A DNA stretch of 64,000 bases from Bacteroidota bacterium (GTDB taxonomy: Bacteria > Bacteroidota > Bacteroidia > Chitinophagales > Chitinophagaceae): positions 1 through 64,000 of the forward strand of contig JAEWKK010000013.1 in NCBI GenBank assembly GCA_023386045.1, in the 5' to 3' direction. How positions within the stretch are numbered: position 1 is the stretch's first letter; every line of letters begins with the position of its first letter. The position numbers and the translations under genes are program-made. Below the pieces are notes generated by a model that was not told where the DNA came from, searched no databases, and was given only the letters and a program-made list of their open reading frames with translations. Of the stretch, positions 43,177 to 52,523 are shown piece by piece.

Positions 43177-46100
43177 ATGAAATTCTCACATTTACACGTT
43201 CATACGCAATACTCTCTTCTTGATGGGGCCGCTTCTATCCCTTCCTTGTATAAAAAAGCTATCGATGATGGCATGCCCGCCCTGGCCATCAGTGATCATG
43301 GCAATATGTTTGGCGTTTTTGAATTTGTATCTCAGGCTTACAAACATCTTGACGAGAACGGACGACCCAAAGTGAAGCCCATTGTGGGTTGCGAATTTTA
43401 TGTAACAGCAGATCGCCATCGCAAATCCTTTAGCAAGGAAGAAAAGGACCCCCGGTGTCACCAGATCCTTCTTGCCAAAAATGAAATCGGTTATAGAAAC
43501 CTGGTCAAGCTGACTTCCCTGGGCTATATGGAGGGATTGTACAGCAAATACCCACGAATCGACAAGGAACTGATCGTTCAGTATCATGAAGGTCTGATCG
43601 CAACTACCTGCTGTCTTGGTGCCAGTGTTCCGCAGGCCATCATGCGCAAGTCTGAAGAGGAAGCGGAAAAGGAATTCAAATGGTGGCTGGATCTTTTTGG
43701 AGAAGACTATTACGTGGAATTCCAGCGCCATGGCATGGAAGAACAGGAAAGAGTGAACCAGGTGCTGATCAAATTTGCAAAAAAATATGAAGTCAAGATC
43801 ATCGCCTCCAACGATTCACACTATGTGGATGTGGAAGACTTCAATGCCCACGACATTTTGCTATGTATCAATACAGGAGAAAAGCTTTCCACTCCTGCCC
43901 TTCGTGAATTTGCAGATGATGACCTGAGCATGAAGGACCGCAGGTTTGCTTTCCCCAACGACCAATTTTATTTCAAAAAAACTTCCGAGATGATCCAGAC
44001 TTTTAAGGATCTCCCGGAAGCTATTGATAATACTAACGAGATCGTTAGTAAGGTGGAATTGCTTAACCTCAAAAGAGACATACTTCTTCCCGCCTTTCCA
44101 ATACCCAAAGAATTCCAGATCCACAGTGATGCAAATCTTAATCAGTGGGAATACCTCAGGCATATTACTTATGAAGGTGCAAAAGGTAGATATAGCGAGA
44201 TTTCTGAAGATATCCGCGAGCGACTTGACTTTGAATTGTTCACCATCAAGTCCATGGGCTTTGCCGGTTATTTTTTAATTGTAAGTGATTTCATTAAAGC
44301 AGGAAGAGAACTGGGCGTATTTGTTGGTCCTGGTCGTGGATCTGCAGCTGGAAGTGTAGTTGCTTATTGTATTGGCATTACCAATATTGACCCGATCAAG
44401 TACAACCTGCTTTTTGAAAGATTTCTTAATCCAGACCGTAAGTCAATGCCCGATATTGATACGGATTTTGATGATGAAGGAAGACAAAAAGTGATTGATT
44501 ATGTAGTTCGCAAATATGGACACAACCAGGTGGCACAGATTGTTACCTATGGTACCATGGCAGCCAAGATGAGCATTAAGGATGTTGCCCGTGTGATGGA
44601 CCTGCCACTTGCTGAATCCAACGCCCTGGCCAAGCTGGTTCCGGATCGTCCGGGTACCAAATTGTATCGTGTACTGCATGCACCCATCACTGCTAAGGAA
44701 GGTGATAAACCTCTCGAAGACGAATATGGCAATGAAGACATTGAAAATGCCAGGAAACTTCGCGAGATCTATCAAACAAAATCTATCCAGAGCGATGTAT
44801 TGCATGAGGCAGAAAGACTGGAAGGATCCGTTCGCAATACAGGTATTCATGCTGCAGGTATCATCATCGCACCTAAAGACCTGACTGAACTCATACCTGT
44901 TTTTACCTCAAAAGATACTGACCTTTGCATTACACAGATAGAAGGCAGCATCATTGAAGATTCCGGTGTAATCAAGATGGACTTCCTGGGTTTGAAAACC
45001 CTTTCCATTATTCGCGATGCACTCATCATGATCAAGGAAAAGCATGGCGTGGAGATCGAGATCGATTCGGTTCCGCTTGATGATGCAACCACTTACGAAC
45101 TTTACCAGAGAGGTGATACCATTGCCACTTTCCAGTTTGAAAGTCCGGGCATGCAGAAATACTTAAAAGAGCTCAAGCCCGACCAGTTTGCAGACCTGAT
45201 TGCGATGAATGCTCTTTATCGCCCTGGTCCAATGGCATACATTCCGCAATATGTTGACCGTAAGCATGGACGAGAAGAAGTGTCTTATGATCTTCCTGCG
45301 ATGGAAGAATACCTCAAGGAAACTTATGGTATTACGGTTTACCAGGAACAGGTGATGTTGCTGGCGCAGAAGATTGCTAATTTTTCCAAGGGCGATGCGG
45401 ATGTGTTGCGCAAGGCCATGGGTAAGAAAGACCGGAAGACCCTGGACAAAATGAAAAGCAAGTTTGTTGAAGGTGCCACTTCCAATGGTCATCCCAAGGA
45501 CAAGCTGGAAAAGATCTGGACTGACTGGGAAGCCTTCGCACAATATGCTTTCAATAAATCTCACTCTACCTGTTATGCCTTCGTGGCTTACCAGACGGCC
45601 TACCTGAAAGCACACTATCCTGCAGAATATATGGCATCTGTACTCAATCATGCCAATGCCATTGAGAAGCTTACTTTCTTTATGGAAGAATGCAAGCGCA
45701 TGGGCATCAGGGTTCTTGGTCCCAGCCTCAATGAATCACATAAAGGATTTGCCGTGAATGAAGCCGGCGAGATCCGTTTTGGTCTTGGCGGACTGAAAGG
45801 TGTGGGTGAAAACGCCATAGAAAATATTATTGCAGAAAGAAAAAAAGATGGGCCTTATAAAGATGCTTTTGATTTCATCAAAAGGATCAACCAGCGTGCT
45901 GTCAATAAAAGAACACTGGAAAGCCTGATCCATGCTGGTGCTTTTGATGAATTCCCGCAACTACACCGGGCTCAGTATTTCTGTGTACCTGAAGGTGAAA
46001 CACAATCAGGTCTGGAGAAAATGGTCAAGTTTGGAAGCATTGTACAGGCGCAATCTGTTAATACATCCAACACACTGTTTGGTGATCTGCCTGCTGTACT

Positions 46101-46806
46101 TGATGTTAAAACTCCTGTCATTCCCAATTGTCCGCCTTGGTCTCTCACTGAACAACTGGATAAAGAAAAAGAAGTGACAGGAATTTACCTGAGCGGCCAT
46201 CCTCTTGATCATTATAAATTCGAGATCAGGCATTATGGGATTACGTCGATCCAGGATTTTAATGAAGTCAAAGATTCCCAGATCCTTGCTTCATCCGGCA
46301 AGACCTATAAACTGCTGGCGCTTGTTTCCCAGGCCAATCATCGCATCTCCCGACAGGGAAATAAATTCGGGTCTTTTACACTGGAAGATTATTCAGGTAA
46401 AACGGAGATCGTTTTGTTTGGTGATGACTATGTGAAGTATAATGCATGGCTGCAACAGGGGCAGGCGATATTTATCGTGGGTTCATTCAAACAACGTTTC
46501 AATAAATCAGAATTTGAATTCAAGGTAGGAAGCCTTGCATTGGCTGAAAATGTAAAAAGACAGTTAACAAAACAATTACTGTTGGAACTGGATGCCCGTC
46601 ATGTGGATCCGGAACTGGTGGAATTCCTTGACCAGAATATGAAAAAATTTCCTGGCAAATCAGGATTGAAGATTGTGGTTTCGGAACCCAAGAATCAGCT
46701 GAAAGCAAGTTTTATGACCATGGACAGCGGACTTGAGATCAATAATGACCTGATCCACTACCTGGAAAACAAACCGGAGATCGATGTTCAGGTGACCGTG
46801 GTTTGA
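43177..46806 (+). CDS. dnaE: DNA polymerase III alpha subunit
   Basis: The 1209-residue protein is the replicative polymerase: an N-terminal PHP domain (HLHVHTQYSLLDG at residues 5-17, SDHGNMFGVFEF), the palm/fingers region with GRGSAAGSVVAYCIGIT and the catalytic PDIDTDFDDEGR, then YQEQVMLLAQ and the helix-hairpin-helix (GLGGLKGVGENAIENI) and an OB-fold domain (about 1000-1080, KEVTGIYLSGHPLD nearby). Length fits DnaE1. The gene is preceded by a 210-bp gap with no gene and no clear promoter box. Confidence 0.97.
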   Translation: MKFSHLHVHTQYSLLDGAASIPSLYKKAIDDGMPALAISDHGNMFGVFEFVSQAYKHLDENGRPKVKPIVGCEFYVTADRHRKSFSKEEKDPRCHQILLAKNEIGYRNLVKLTSLGYMEGLYSKYPRIDKELIVQYHEGLIATTCCLGASVPQAIMRKSEEEAEKEFKWWLDLFGEDYYVEFQRHGMEEQERVNQVLIKFAKKYEVKIIASNDSHYVDVEDFNAHDILLCINTGEKLSTPALREFADDDLSMKDRRFAFPNDQFYFKKTSEMIQTFKDLPEAIDNTNEIVSKVELLNLKRDILLPAFPIPKEFQIHSDANLNQWEYLRHITYEGAKGRYSEISEDIRERLDFELFTIKSMGFAGYFLIVSDFIKAGRELGVFVGPGRGSAAGSVVAYCIGITNIDPIKYNLLFERFLNPDRKSMPDIDTDFDDEGRQKVIDYVVRKYGHNQVAQIVTYGTMAAKMSIKDVARVMDLPLAESNALAKLVPDRPGTKLYRVLHAPITAKEGDKPLEDEYGNEDIENARKLREIYQTKSIQSDVLHEAERLEGSVRNTGIHAAGIIIAPKDLTELIPVFTSKDTDLCITQIEGSIIEDSGVIKMDFLGLKTLSIIRDALIMIKEKHGVEIEIDSVPLDDATTYELYQRGDTIATFQFESPGMQKYLKELKPDQFADLIAMNALYRPGPMAYIPQYVDRKHGREEVSYDLPAMEEYLKETYGITVYQEQVMLLAQKIANFSKGDADVLRKAMGKKDRKTLDKMKSKFVEGATSNGHPKDKLEKIWTDWEAFAQYAFNKSHSTCYAFVAYQTAYLKAHYPAEYMASVLNHANAIEKLTFFMEECKRMGIRVLGPSLNESHKGFAVNEAGEIRFGLGGLKGVGENAIENIIAERKKDGPYKDAFDFIKRINQRAVNKRTLESLIHAGAFDEFPQLHRAQYFCVPEGETQSGLEKMVKFGSIVQAQSVNTSNTLFGDLPAVLDVKTPVIPNCPPWSLTEQLDKEKEVTGIYLSGHPLDHYKFEIRHYGITSIQDFNEVKDSQILASSGKTYKLLALVSQANHRISRQGNKFGSFTLEDYSGKTEIVLFGDDYVKYNAWLQQGQAIFIVGSFKQRFNKSEFEFKVGSLALAENVKRQLTKQLLLELDARHVDPELVEFLDQNMKKFPGKSGLKIVVSEPKNQLKASFMTMDSGLEINNDLIHYLENKPEIDVQVTVV

Positions 46807-46905
46807 CAATGGTAAACAAATTGCCGGAATGTCCTGACAGGATAAAATTTCCGAAATCGAAAACCAGTCCCAACTGCCAACTGTGCGTGATTGGCCGACT
46901 GGATT

Positions 46906-46913
46906 TAAATTTG
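46906..46913 (+). promoter_or_regulatory. trxA -7 box, TAAATTTG
   Basis: TAAATTTG is an exact -7 consensus 37 nt before the trxA ATG. A -33 TTTG is not evident. Confidence 0.5.
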
Positions 46914-46950
46914 CAGACTTAATGTATCTTTTGACAATAAAATAAGAATT

Positions 46951-47271
46951 ATGGCACAAGCATTCACCGATGCAAATTTTCAAACAGAAGTATTGAACTC
47001 AGATAAATTGACTGTGATTGATTTCTGGGCTGAATGGTGCGGCCCCTGCCGTGCAATAGGTCCCGTGATTGATGAGTTATCTAAAGAATACGCCGGAAAG
47101 GTGAACGTGGGAAAAGTAAATGTTGATGAAAATCCGCAGGTGAGCATGAACTATGGAATCACCTCTATCCCGGCCATTCTCTTCATTAAAAACGGCCAGG
47201 TAGTTGACAAACTGGTAGGTGCTCAACCCAAAGGCAACTTCGTAAAAAAGATCGAAGCACATCTAAGCTAA
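46951..47271 (+). CDS. trxA: Thioredoxin
   Basis: The 106-residue protein is a classical thioredoxin with the active site WCGPC (C30, C33) in [16 protein letters not shown], the cis-proline region [14 protein letters not shown] and the usual length. It has no signal peptide, so it reduces cytoplasmic disulfides with thioredoxin reductase. It is monocistronic, with a terminator right after it. Confidence 0.96.
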   Translation: MAQAFTDANFQTEVLNSDKLTVIDFWAEWCGPCRAIGPVIDELSKEYAGKVNVGKVNVDENPQVSMNYGITSIPAILFIKNGQVVDKLVGAQPKGNFVKKIEAHLS

Positions 47272-47287
47272 TCAAACCGTATAAGAA

Positions 47288-47315
47288 AAAATGTCCCAAT
47301 AGTTTGGGACATTTT
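47288..47315. terminator. Bidirectional terminator between trxA and the nucleoside transporter gene
   Basis: A perfect 12-bp stem (AAAATGTCCCAA / TTGGGACATTTT) with a TAGT loop, with A residues on one side and T residues on the other. It serves both convergent genes. Confidence 0.92.
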
Positions 47316-47319
47316 CTTT

Positions 47320-48591
47320 TTAGTGAGCCAGAGAAGCCGCAGCCTGTTTGTCTTCTTCTGGTCTGTGTTTATGTTTGAATAGAATCAAAAACAGGATCGC
47401 AACTACTAAAGCATAAGCTGCAAAACTGAGCCAGATACCATGCCAGTCACGCGTCCCATCAGGAGCAACGAAATACTTTCCAATTACAAAGCCGCTGATG
47501 GTACTACCCAGCCAGGCTCCTACTCCATTGGTCATCATCATAAATAAACCCTGGGCACTTGATCTGATACCAGCATCTGTGTTGGTTTCAACAAAAAGAG
47601 AACCTGAAATATTAAAAAAGTCAAAGGCCATTCCGTAAACGATACAGGATAAGATGATCAGCATGGTACCTGGAAGTGAAGGATCTCCATAGGCAAACAA
47701 ACCAAAACGCAATACCCAGGCGATCATGGCAAACAGCATCACCATTTTAATCCCGAATTTTTTCAGGAAAAATGGAATGGTCAGGATGAACAGAGTTTCT
47801 GACATCTGCGAGATGGAAAGAATGATGGTTGAATACTTTACAACAAAGGAATCTTTATAAGCAGGATTTCCTTCAAAGCCACTCAGGAAAGAATCACCAT
47901 ACATATTTGTCAATTGCAAGGCTGCTCCAAGCATCATGGAGAAAATAAAGAAGAGCGCCATTTTGTATTTGGCAAAAAGACTGAAAGCCCTCAATCCCAA
48001 CTGGTCAATGATACCTGCATTTTTTGCAATGGTTCTTGGTGGCGGACAGGGAGGCAGCGTAAATGAAAAAACTCCTAGTAAAATAGCAGCAATGCCACCA
48101 ATGATAAACTGGTTTGCATTCTCCTTGCTGCCTGTAAGATTAGTGGCCCACATGGCTACAATAAATCCAATCGTTCCCCAAACCCTGATGGGAGGAAATG
48201 ATTTCACCACATCATAACCTTCTCTTTTCAGAATGGTATAGGCGATGGAATTGGATAAGGAGATGGTGGGCATATAACAGATCATGGCTCCGAAAATGAC
48301 ATAATAAAAAGTATCGGGGTCATCAACGCTAGGCACATAAAACAGGATCAAACCATAAAGTATATGAAGGATTCCATAGAGTCTTTCAGCATTCACCCAT
48401 TTATCAGCGATGATGCCGGTAAGTGCTGGCATGAACAGGGAAGCAAGAGCAAGTGTTGAGAAGATGGCACCGAATTGAGGAAAGGTCCATCCCTTGGCAT
48501 TTAAGCAATAGGTGCCAATTGTGATCAGCCAGGCACCCCAGACAAAAAACTGGAAAAAGCTCATGATCGTTAGCCGGAACTTGATATTCAT
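47320..48591 (-). CDS. Nucleoside permease, MFS (nucleoside:H+ symporter) family
   Basis: The 423-residue protein has 12 predicted hydrophobic segments and the NHS-family opening (MNIKFRLTIMSFFQFFVWGAW, then LMPALTGIIADKWVNAER with the loop-2 MFS motif). It takes up nucleosides with protons at the inner membrane. The family includes NupG and XapB; the exact substrate is not shown. Its upstream gap (131 bp) separates it from the divergent mqnE. The terminator with trxA is 4 nt after the stop. Confidence 0.9.
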   Translation of the reverse strand: MNIKFRLTIMSFFQFFVWGAWLITIGTYCLNAKGWTFPQFGAIFSTLALASLFMPALTGIIADKWVNAERLYGILHILYGLILFYVPSVDDPDTFYYVIFGAMICYMPTISLSNSIAYTILKREGYDVVKSFPPIRVWGTIGFIVAMWATNLTGSKENANQFIIGGIAAILLGVFSFTLPPCPPPRTIAKNAGIIDQLGLRAFSLFAKYKMALFFIFSMMLGAALQLTNMYGDSFLSGFEGNPAYKDSFVVKYSTIILSISQMSETLFILTIPFFLKKFGIKMVMLFAMIAWVLRFGLFAYGDPSLPGTMLIILSCIVYGMAFDFFNISGSLFVETNTDAGIRSSAQGLFMMMTNGVGAWLGSTISGFVIGKYFVAPDGTRDWHGIWLSFAAYALVVAILFLILFKHKHRPEEDKQAAASLAH

Positions 48592-48721
48592 GCGGGTTAG
48601 TTTGATGCGGTAAGATAAATAGTTTTGTTTAAGTGTGCATTAGTTGTGAAGCGTTGATTTAGAGGAAAGGATTCGTTAATAGTGGCTTCAGTATTTCCCT
48701 TAACTAACATACATCATAAAA

Positions 48722-49894
48722 ATGCCTGACGAACTGCCTAACTTTGCTGCGCAAACAGAACCTATGACAGAAGAAGTCCAATTGCAGTCATCATCCATTA
48801 AGAATGATGATCCTGCGCTGCAGTCCATTGCCGACAAGATCTATAATGGTGAAAGAATCACTCCGGAAGAAGGGTTACTGCTTTTTGAAAAAGCAAGCCT
48901 GCCCTTTGTTGGTGCGCTGGCCAACCATGTGCGTGAAAAGTTTCATGGCAACAAAACTTATTTCAATCGCAATTTCCATATAGAGCCAACTAATGTCTGT
49001 GTTTTTTCCTGTCACTTCTGCTCTTATTCAAGGCTTTATGCCAAGAGAGAAGAAGGCTGGGAATTGAGCATGGAAGACATGTTGAACATCGTAAAAAAAT
49101 ACGATGGAAAACCTGAAACGGAAGTTCACATCGTGGGTGGTGTGCATCCCAAAATGAACCTTTATTTTTTTGCAGATCTGCTTAAAGCCATCAGGGCCCA
49201 TCGTCCCGATCTTCATATCAAGGCATTTACTGCAGTGGAGCTGGATTATATGTTCCGCAAGGCCAGGGTTGAAGTGGAAGAAGGTATAAAAATATTAAAA
49301 GAAGCAGGTCTTAACTCTATTCCCGGTGGTGGTGCAGAGATCTTTGATGAAGAGATCAGGCAACAGATCTGTGCAGACAAAGTGGATGCTGAAGGATGGC
49401 TGCGTATTCATGAAGCCGTGCACAATGAAGGCATGCATAGTAATGCCACCATGCTCTATGGCCATGTTGAAAAATATGAACATCGCATAGACCATATGGA
49501 AAGACTCAGGCAGTTGCAGGACAAAACCGGCGGCTTCAATACTTTCATTCCATTAAAGTTCAGGAATGGTGATAATGATATGAGCCATGTACCCGAAGTC
49601 AGCCTGGTGGAGGACCTGAAAATGTATGCGATTGCCCGTTTGTACCTGGATAATTTTCCTCACCTCAAGGCTTACTGGCCCATGCTGGGAAGAAAGAATG
49701 CGCAACTTTCACTGGCCTTTGGTGTAGATGATATTGATGGCACCATTGATGACACTACGAAGATCTATTCCATGGCAGGTGCTGAAGAACAAAATCCTGC
49801 AATGACCACTGAAGAAATTGTTTCGTTGATCAAACAGGTAAAGAGAGTACCCGTAGAGAGAGATACTTTGTACAGAGAGATCCAGAAGTGGTAG
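48722..49894 (+). CDS. mqnE: Aminofutalosine synthase (radical SAM)
   Basis: The 390-residue enzyme joins S-adenosylmethionine and 3-[(1-carboxyvinyl)oxy]benzoate to form aminofutalosine in the futalosine pathway to menaquinone. The radical SAM cluster motif is CxxxCxxC in CVFSCHFCSYS (about residue 97), preceded by the MqnE-type FHIEPTN. HIVGGVHPKMN and INSIPGGGAEIFDEEIR-like blocks and the C-terminal ARLYLDNFPHLKAYWPMLGRKNAQLSLAFG agree with MqnE rather than MqnC. The first 35 residues are a polar extension. Confidence 0.93.
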   Translation: MPDELPNFAAQTEPMTEEVQLQSSSIKNDDPALQSIADKIYNGERITPEEGLLLFEKASLPFVGALANHVREKFHGNKTYFNRNFHIEPTNVCVFSCHFCSYSRLYAKREEGWELSMEDMLNIVKKYDGKPETEVHIVGGVHPKMNLYFFADLLKAIRAHRPDLHIKAFTAVELDYMFRKARVEVEEGIKILKEAGLNSIPGGGAEIFDEEIRQQICADKVDAEGWLRIHEAVHNEGMHSNATMLYGHVEKYEHRIDHMERLRQLQDKTGGFNTFIPLKFRNGDNDMSHVPEVSLVEDLKMYAIARLYLDNFPHLKAYWPMLGRKNAQLSLAFGVDDIDGTIDDTTKIYSMAGAEEQNPAMTTEEIVSLIKQVKRVPVERDTLYREIQKW

Positions 49895-49934
49895 ATATAG
49901 AAGTGAAGTATTCAGATAAGTAGCGTTATTCTGT

Positions 49935-49967
49935 TGTTGAGAAAATTTGTTTCAAAACTTCTCAACA
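49935..49967. terminator. Hairpin between mqnE and sdaA
   Basis: TGTTGAGAA (49935-49943) pairs with TTCTCAACA (49959-49967) around a 15-nt loop, between the two convergent genes. There is no T-run directly after the stem, so strength is uncertain. Confidence 0.5.
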
Positions 49968-49977
49968 CTAAACTTTC

Positions 49978-51402
49978 TCAGCATTCGCTCAGACTCAAAG
50001 GAATATTAATAGCCAGGCCACCTTCGGCTGTTTCCTTGTATTTGCTATTCATATCAAGCGCCGTCTCCCACATGGTTTCAACCACGGCATCAAGCGAAAC
50101 TTTTGCATAGTCAGGAGAACTTTGCAAAGCCAGCTGGGAAGCCGTAATGGCCTTGATGGCGCCCATGGTATTTCTTTCAATGCAGGGCACCTGAACCAGT
50201 CCTGCAATAGGATCGCAGGTCATGCCAAGATGATGTTCCATCGCGATCTCTGCCGCCATCAGTGCCTGTCTTTGTGTTCCACCAAGAGCTTCGGTTAAAC
50301 CGGCTGCGGCCATGGAAGAAGAAACTCCAATTTCAGCCTGGCATCCGCCCATGGCTGCGGAAATGGTAGCACCTTTTTTAAATATACTTCCGATCTCGGA
50401 GGCAGTGAGCAAAAACTGGATGATCTTATCTTCCGTAATACCTTCAGTAAAGATGATGTAATAATTCAGTACGGCCGGTATTACTCCGGCAGCACCGTTT
50501 GTAGGTGCAGTGACCACCCTTCCAAAAGATGCATTTTCTTCATTCACTGCAAGAGCAAAACAGCTCACCCAGTCAAGAATATACTGAAATGAATTTCCGC
50601 CTTCCTGTATGGCTTTCACCCATTCTTCGTAAGAGGAATAAGTTTTTCCCTTCAGTAATTTTTTATTGAGCTCTCCTGCTCTTCTTTTTACATTCAGTCC
50701 GCCTGGCAATACACCTGAAGTGTGACAACCACGATAAATACAATCTTTCATCACCTGCCAGATCTTCCATACACCTTCCTTTGTTTCTTTTTCGCTGCGC
50801 CAAGCCGATTCATTTTCCATGACCACTTCATGTATGGAAAGCCCGGTTTTCAAACACCAGTGCAATAACTCCGAAGCTTTATTAACTGGAAAAGCAAGTG
50901 ATACGTGTTCAGTTACTCCGGTATCACCTTCCTTTACAACAAAGCCGCCACCTATAGAGTAATAGGTTTCCGCAATATGATCACCATTGGTAAAAGAAGC
51001 CAGGAAACTCAAGGCATTGGGATGAAAAGGAAGGGTTTCTGTGGCAAGAAATTGAATGTCTTCCGCAGGATGAAAATTGATTTCTTCCCGGCGACCTAAT
51101 TTAATCTTAGCCAGGCTGGCGATAGAAGCAATAGTTGAATCAATCTTTTCTACTTCAAAACTCACCGGGTCTTCACCGGACAATCCAAGCTGCACGGCTA
51201 CATCAGTTCCATGACCTTTACCTGTTTTTGCAAGAGAACCATAAAGCATCACTTTAAGAGATGAAACTTCAGATAGTCTTCCTGCATCAATGAGTGATTG
51301 AATAAATCTTTGCGCAGCACGCCATGGTCCAAGCGTATGCGAACTGGAAGGACCTACACCGATCTTGAAAATATCAAATACCGAAATGGCTTCGTGTGAC
51401 AA
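49978..51402 (-). CDS. sdaA: L-serine ammonia-lyase (iron-sulfur dehydratase)
   Basis: The 474-residue single-chain enzyme deaminates L-serine to pyruvate and ammonia. It carries the N-terminal beta domain ([24 protein letters not shown]) and the C-terminal alpha domain with cluster-ligand regions [12 protein letters not shown] and [19 protein letters not shown]. Start is a TTG at 51402, right before the conserved [12 protein letters not shown]; no better ATG exists and an exact TACCTTTG box lies 16 nt upstream. It is a single-gene unit. Confidence 0.95.
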   Translation of the reverse strand: MSHEAISVFDIFKIGVGPSSSHTLGPWRAAQRFIQSLIDAGRLSEVSSLKVMLYGSLAKTGKGHGTDVAVQLGLSGEDPVSFEVEKIDSTIASIASLAKIKLGRREEINFHPAEDIQFLATETLPFHPNALSFLASFTNGDHIAETYYSIGGGFVVKEGDTGVTEHVSLAFPVNKASELLHWCLKTGLSIHEVVMENESAWRSEKETKEGVWKIWQVMKDCIYRGCHTSGVLPGGLNVKRRAGELNKKLLKGKTYSSYEEWVKAIQEGGNSFQYILDWVSCFALAVNEENASFGRVVTAPTNGAAGVIPAVLNYYIIFTEGITEDKIIQFLLTASEIGSIFKKGATISAAMGGCQAEIGVSSSMAAAGLTEALGGTQRQALMAAEIAMEHHLGMTCDPIAGLVQVPCIERNTMGAIKAITASQLALQSSPDYAKVSLDAVVETMWETALDMNSKYKETAEGGLAINIPLSLSEC

Positions 51403-51417
51403 TCGTTAGAATTTAAA

Positions 51418-51425
51418 CAAAGGTA
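51418..51425 (-). promoter_or_regulatory. sdaA -7 box, TACCTTTG
   Basis: The minus strand reads TACCTTTG from 51425 to 51418, an exact -7 consensus 16 nt before the TTG start, which supports that start. Confidence 0.5.
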
Positions 51426-51442
51426 CTCCGGCGAGGCGGTAA

Positions 51443-51916
51443 TTAGAGTAAAGCATTCAGCTCAATACTGAAAATGAGAATTGATTTTCCTGGAATGGGA
51501 CCATTTGGCTGGTCTCCATAACCAAGAGCTGGTGGAATGTACAACCTGATCTTTCCGCCTTCTTTGAGTAGTGGCAAGCCATTTCTCCATCCGCGGATCA
51601 CAGAACCAAGAGAAAGTTGAGTTTGTCCGGAATCGAATACCGTTCCATTGGTAAGAGAACCCGTATAAGTTACATCAACCGCTGAACAACCTTCTGGAGA
51701 ACCTCCGGTTCCGGGTTCATCAATCACATAATACATACCGCTGCAATGCTTCACTGCATTCGTAATTCCCTGGGAACTCAGGTAATCTTCCACTGCCTGA
51801 ACCTGGTCGGCAGGAGCCTTCACCGCACATTCCTCATAAGTACATCCTTCCTCCCATTTATTACAACCACTGAATACCGTTCCCAGAACAATTGAAAATA
51901 AGATGACCCTGAACAT
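51443..51916 (-). CDS. FKBP-type peptidyl-prolyl isomerase, lipoprotein
   Basis: The 157-residue protein has a lipoprotein signal (LFSIVLGTVFSGC, cysteine at about 18) and a C-terminal FKBP domain (about 60-157): VDVTYTGSLTNGTVFDSG, LGSVIRGWRNGLPLLKEGGKIRLYIPPALGYGDQ, IFSIELNALL. It probably assists folding of exported proteins at the outer membrane or in the periplasm. It lies 5 nt after the small membrane-protein gene upstream. Confidence 0.9.
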   Translation of the reverse strand: MFRVILFSIVLGTVFSGCNKWEEGCTYEECAVKAPADQVQAVEDYLSSQGITNAVKHCSGMYYVIDEPGTGGSPEGCSAVDVTYTGSLTNGTVFDSGQTQLSLGSVIRGWRNGLPLLKEGGKIRLYIPPALGYGDQPNGPIPGKSILIFSIELNALL

Positions 51917-51921
51917 ATTTT

Positions 51922-52275
51922 TTATTTGTTTAGACCTGAATTATCGTTTTGCTGCTGCATCAACTCCTTTTCCTTTCTTGCCATCAGTTCTCCGTAGTGC
52001 AGTTCATTCTGATCCCATTTATGATGGGCAGAGAAAACTGTGATAAATACAACGATACCAATGCTGGCAATCAGGACAACAATGATCACGGAAGAATCCA
52101 TGTGCAATGCCATGTCTGCTTTTTTATACCATCCCGAAAAAAGGCTGATCAGCGTTCCTGCAACCATCATCACACCCAATGGAAGACCTATAGAAAAATT
52201 CCGTAGGAATTTTTTCTTCCTGAGTCTTTCAACGGACCAATAGCTGATAAATTTTTCTTCTTCCTGTGATAACAT
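51922..52275 (-). CDS. Two-helix membrane protein of unknown function
   Basis: The 117-residue protein has two transmembrane helices (NFSIGLPLGVMMVAGTLISLF and VIIVVLIASIGIVVFITVFSA) between polar ends, with a charged C-terminal helix (LMARKEKELMQQQN). The frame is open further upstream to 52368, but that part is the tRNA-Cys gene and its terminator, so ATG 52275 is the start. The start codon directly follows the T-tract of the tRNA terminator. I do not recognise the family. It is in an operon with the FKBP lipoprotein (5-nt gap). Confidence 0.8.
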   Translation of the reverse strand: MLSQEEEKFISYWSVERLRKKKFLRNFSIGLPLGVMMVAGTLISLFSGWYKKADMALHMDSSVIIVVLIASIGIVVFITVFSAHHKWDQNELHYGELMARKEKELMQQQNDNSGLNK

Positions 52276-52308
52276 AAAAAAACCCGCCCTGACATTAGCC
52301 TGGACGGG
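52276..52308 (-). terminator. Terminator after tRNA-Cys
   Basis: On the minus strand a 7-bp stem CCCGTCC / GGGCGGG (one G-T wobble) is followed by seven T residues and then directly by the ATG of the membrane-protein gene. Confidence 0.8.
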
Positions 52309-52311
52309 ATG

Positions 52312-52382
52312 AGGTACCGAGCAGATTCGAACTGCTGTAGGAGCTTTTGCAGAGCTCAGCCTAGCCACTCGGCCACGGTACC
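52312..52382 (-). tRNA. tRNA-Cys (GCA)
   Basis: A complete 71-nt cloverleaf is readable on the minus strand: acceptor stem GGTACCG/CGGTACC, D-arm GCC-GAGTGGCTA-GGC, anticodon arm GAGCT-CTGCAAA-AGCTC with anticodon GCA, T-arm AGCAG-TTCGAAT-CTGCT, and the discriminator base T expected of tRNA-Cys. The CCA end is not encoded. Confidence 0.97.
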
Positions 52383-52523
52383 TTTCAGAGATCGAAGCAG
52401 GCTTTTATGGCCTGTTTTCTATCCGCTTCCAACAGGTTTCAACTTGCCGGGCGGTTGCGAAAATAGGATATTTTTACTAAGAATAAGAACGACATTTGTT
52501 ATCAAACTTTTTAAATCTATTGC

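Noticed and set aside
43192..43731. 179-codon frame opposite dnaE (and a similar one at 45163-45651)
   Set aside because: They lie entirely opposite the conserved polymerase sequence and show no domain signature.
52276..52368. Coding extension over the tRNA-Cys region
   Set aside because: The segment folds as a complete tRNA plus terminator, so the apparent open frame is accidental.
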